The notes under the pieces: model-generated | Database searches by the model: none | Told to the model about the DNA's origin: nothing | What the model saw: only the letters and a program-made list of their open reading frames with translations | Part shown: piece after piece, positions 62,101 through 64,000 of the stretch | Position numbering within the stretch: the stretch's first letter is position 1 | Layout: each line of letters starts with the position of its first letter | DNA from: Schizochytrium sp. TIO01 | Taxonomy: Eukaryota > Sar > Bigyra > Thraustochytrida > Thraustochytriidae | Assembly: GCA_004764695.1 (NCBI GenBank) | Contig: SMSO01000035.1 | Location: forward strand, 2,106,001-2,170,000 | Reading direction: 5' to 3' | Length of the DNA stretch: 64,000 bases | Made by a program: the position numbers and the translations under genes

Positions 62101-63048
62101 AGTAGTATGTGTGTCACTCTGTTTCATTTGTGACAGTACATGAGCAAGAGACAAATCGCACTGATCCATGACCAAATGAAATTGGTTTTGGATTATGCAG
62201 GTCCCGAGTAGGCATATTATATTATTGTGGAACAATCCACGACAACATTCGGCTTCGTTGATCAAAGCCTTTCTCTCAGCAAATTCAGACGATGCAGTTA
62301 CTTTACGATATTTTTTTGTAGCAATTGGTATACTGACACCGTTATCATCACGAAGGATACCGAAGAGGACTGTTCCAAAACTTCCATTGTCACGAGTGGG
62401 ATCTGGGGATTCTATTGAAACCGTTCCTTGCTCCAAGGTGGCGATTTCGGACTCATGAGTCCCTTGCAGCATAGAGGTAAACTCCTGAAGCGCCTGCTGC
62501 TCTGTCTCTGTCCCGGCTTTTCCTTCGACAATATCTGCGAGGTCCATATCAGATTTATCCTTTATCATCAACAATAATGTGTCCGCTTGATCGTAGCCTT
62601 GATCTTGGTAGTGCGTTATCATTTCTTCAAGGTGAAGCTGGTCTTCTTCGGCGTCGTTGAGGTCCATTTCTTCGATAGATATGGGAGGCACCGGGAACTC
62701 AAAGCATACATGATGGACATGAGTCAAAGTCTGTAAGCGATGCTCCACATACAAGAGCGCTTGGTATGCTCGCTTGGCGTATATGAGCTGCAGAATCTTA
62801 GCGGAGCTATTATCCGTAATTGGCTCAAAAACTCCACGAAGGAGAGAGACAGCGTTGCGTAGATTGGCCTCGACTATGAAAAAATTGATATCCTCGTTCT
62901 GCGAGTACTCAAAAAACCCTGCAAGTTTGTTGAAGGCATTATGGAGGTGTGCAGCTCTTTGGCGGCAGGTGTTTGTATGCTCGAGAAGTGCGGCACCCTG
63001 ACATGCAAGTTTTTGCGAATAAAAGAAGTTTGCAGGTGGGTTGGGCAT
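59134..63048 (-). CDS. Pseudokinase (TKL-like) fused to about 15 armadillo-like repeats
   Basis: 1304 residues from the ATG at 63048; upstream reading needs GTG. Residues 1-120 are helical, 125-210 acidic, and 220-490 a protein-kinase fold. The kinase has the beta-3 Lys pair in I-A-T-K-K, A-P-E, D-I-Y-S-L-G and E-R-P-S, but the catalytic loop reads H-S-N-L-Q-P-A-N (codon at 62014-62016 is AAT for the Asp) and the magnesium motif reads N-F-G (61957-61959, also AAT). Both key aspartates are therefore Asn, and the glycine loop starts D-N-G-S-F-G. This predicts loss of phosphotransfer. From about residue 560 to the end run about 15 repeats of 44-45 residues with the pattern V-Q-x-x-A-C-x-A-L-x-N-L...N...L, typical armadillo helices. 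The AAT codons are visible directly; catalytic inactivity is inference. A scaffold or adaptor role is the best guess. Confidence 0.88.
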   Translation of the reverse strand: MPNPPANFFYSQKLACQGAALLEHTNTCRQRAAHLHNAFNKLAGFFEYSQNEDINFFIVEANLRNAVSLLRGVFEPITDNSSAKILQLIYAKRAYQALLYVEHRLQTLTHVHHVCFEFPVPPISIEEMDLNDAEEDQLHLEEMITHYQDQGYDQADTLLLMIKDKSDMDLADIVEGKAGTETEQQALQEFTSMLQGTHESEIATLEQGTVSIESPDPTRDNGSFGTVLFGILRDDNGVSIPIATKKYRKVTASSEFAERKALINEAECCRGLFHNNIICLLGTCIIQNQFHLVMDQCDLSLAHVLSQMKQSDTHTTLSLDDKERILCSITKGLCYLHDQNVVHSNLQPANVMLRHDLGLAKLANFGLAARTRPNTSQTYTIALPHSSRYMAPEVLQAPVQWTTKADIYSLGMMSWEIYHEKVPYDLSLLPGEIESMVLAGMRPAIYEEASAKSWVTRVIELCWSQNPGERPSAEEALKKFEARGVKRRSSRLIRGIAGTFSKLDRRRSTKATIEIERVQGFVRDLVNPNERANLLNTLGALRNILEGEFKNGEGQDQLRSEVRTRGILVHLQRILGEQKDDPKLISEALWTLHFALSGETAYEYIEAAMTNFSWGSDLICILQEQASNAEVQLSVFASLRSLVTVHEGNRIALVQDLNLGSEIVAVMRAFPSNAQVQEQACILLCSLASNNSNRDILIQDSNAGAEIMTAMGTHQTNAKVQEEACRALYNLVSGNDRNCEILVEEMSVGAEIAAAMSAHQSDANVQLWACKALQNLSNNFYNSEILLKDVDSGSVIQEAIRAHRIVAEVQEQAFRALYILAQLSNDNREVLEQTLNVHVDILTAMRDHRSNANVQTEACRVFHNLALSSRNRETLREDLSVAGAEILAAMREHRSHADVQESAVGALCVLGYNDDTNCKILVQDLNVGAEIMAAMRAHRENVNVQTEACRTLWTLGTMNTRNADILLQNQNAGREIMIAMRTFRMNEELQELACGALRSLSLSDRNKELLGQDLNLLAEIEATMREHDLNLDIQCNACGALRALASGDRNKHVLGQDLNLCLAIINTMRIHRTDEDTQEEICAILQYLTESDRNKVILGQTLNLGAEITATMSEHPANAYLQENACKALSNLATNERNSVILGQNSDVGLQVVAAMQEHEMDDNVQRNACEALLNLSASQVNSAILGRDINAGGYIVVAMHTHRMNVAVQLHACGALRNLAENENNNINLALVLNAGAEIVVSMQAHRMNGNVQKQACEAIYVMACNREVASQLIRVGACEAVQAAHRRFPFLGICERAYAKLK
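59300..61250 (-). repeat. Tandem armadillo-coding repeats, unit about 132-135 bp
   Basis: Within the pseudokinase gene. Successive units share A-M-R-x-H-x-x-N-x-x-V-Q and A-C-x-A-L-x-N-L but have diverged in sequence, so this is an old protein repeat and not recent DNA amplification. Confidence 0.85.
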
Positions 63049-63063
63049 ATTCGAGTAGAGCAC

Positions 63064-64000
63064 CGCTGATTATTGGTCTGCCGGCGTGTTTGCCCCGTTG
63101 CTGTAGATTGGCAGTTAAGGATGATAATAATAATATTAACTGACATATGATTTGCACGTGACTATGCCTTTTTACCCAATACGTAGAATGTCTCAGATGT
63201 TAAGCTGCTTGTAAGAGTCCAGGACTGACCTAGTAGCCCGTCATCCACGCTCTGCAACTACGTTCTGATTCTCCAGGCTCTCAGTTTTAGAAAAGTCTGT
63301 ACGTAGCCCTTTCCTTAATATTGTTTCAACAAAATAACAAATTAAAAAAAAAACGTTGGATATCTAGACAGTGATGATGACACTGGGATTGCGTTCGCCA
63401 TTGAAGGAGAAACTGAAGCACACGCCGTAAGGAGCCCTGAATCGGATTATAGGCCTTTCGCTTCCAGACGGTTGCAGCCCAGCAAGTTGCAAAATAACTT
63501 CCAAACCTACGGATCGCGGGAGAACTATGACGCACTCTTTCCAAAAGTTGGGACGGCCTAGCATTTTTAGTAACCATAGGTAGGTAGGGCACCTATATGT
63601 AGCATGATGGCACTCGTGTACCAGGATGATGAGGAAGCAAAGCTCGATTGGTATAGAGCCCACAGGCCGTTGAGAGTTAGACCCTATTTTCTATTACACG
63701 ATCACGTTAAGGAACCTTATTCAGCAAACCGAGTTCTGCAATTCGTGTCCTTAGTATGGAGAAACGATGAGGCATCTTTCATTTCAATCAAGGGTTTTAA
63801 GTTGTTTAATCGCGAGGGACGTATTCTACGCGCGTCATTTTATAGGTCACACCGCGCGAGTTAGCTATAATCCCACCATGTAGCCAAATACCGCTACACA
63901 AACTGGCTTGAAAATTTGTTCGACACATTCACGCATGCTCGCTCGGTAGTTACAAATGCTCCACTCACAGGGAGGCTAGAAGAATGCAGCTACGCTTGTT
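63064..64000. other. Intergenic, upstream of the pseudokinase gene
   Basis: No supportable gene. It contains a TAGGTAGGTAGGGCACCTA stretch (63578-63600). The frame at 63604-63864 on plus is short and resembles no domain I know. Confidence 0.45.

Noticed and set aside
63604-63864. 86-residue plus frame
   Set aside because: Short, no domain, no context; kept as intergenic.
1-64000. tRNA or rRNA genes
   Set aside because: I looked for the T-loop (B-box) pattern and conserved rRNA blocks and saw none convincing; a covariance-model scan would be decisive.

Overview
This window is nuclear DNA from a eukaryotic microbe. The signs are GT-AG introns (five in the NAA15 gene, one in the GRK-like kinase gene), a bacterial-type bL34 protein with a targeting-like leader, eukaryotic signalling proteins (GRK-like kinase, RasGEF, PX protein, CLC exchanger, pseudokinase-ARM protein), long intergenic gaps full of microsatellites, and no operons. 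The mix of mostly intronless long genes, TRP/FLC-like membrane proteins, a Hint-domain membrane protein and an IS607-type Fanzor suggests a heterotrophic stramenopile, perhaps a labyrinthulomycete or oomycete relative. That placement is inference; no marker gene in the window settles it.

Layout. 0-4.8 kb: two tandem paralogous secretory-pathway multi-pass membrane proteins, both on the minus strand. 4.8-6.6 kb: AT-rich spacer with a 223-bp TTTG microsatellite. 6.6-10.7 kb: an unrecognised protein on plus, converging with a signal peptide-Hint-transmembrane-zinc protein on minus. 10.7-14 kb: microsatellite-rich spacer. 14-22.4 kb: a CLC-7-like chloride/proton exchanger (plus) converging with NAA15, the auxiliary subunit of NatA (minus, six exons). 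22.4-24 kb: spacer. 24-25.9 kb: an IS607-type element with a serine-recombinase reading frame (TnpA) that overlaps a TnpB/Fanzor nuclease frame. 26.3-28.9 kb: a GRK-like kinase with an RGS-like N-terminus and a CaaX end. 29-32 kb: spacer. 32-34 kb: a RasGEF. 34-42.8 kb: almost 9 kb with no supportable gene. 42.9-46.8 kb: a PDZ-like/coiled-coil protein. 47.8-48.3 kb: organellar ribosomal protein bL34. 51.3-53.2 kb: an acidic coiled-coil protein. 54.2-55.7 kb: a PX-like protein. 59.1-63.0 kb: a predicted pseudokinase fused to about 15 armadillo-like repeats.

The genes do not form one pathway. Several are membrane or small-GTPase/GPCR-type signalling components (GRK-like, RasGEF, PX, TRP-like, CLC), which is ordinary gene content for a motile or zoosporic protist. 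The most unusual items are the IS607-Fanzor element with its long overlapping frames, the Hint-domain receptor-like protein, and the pseudokinase-ARM fusion.

Start codons were chosen as ATG. Several open frames extend further upstream only by reading TTG or GTG as a start, and those extensions were discarded.
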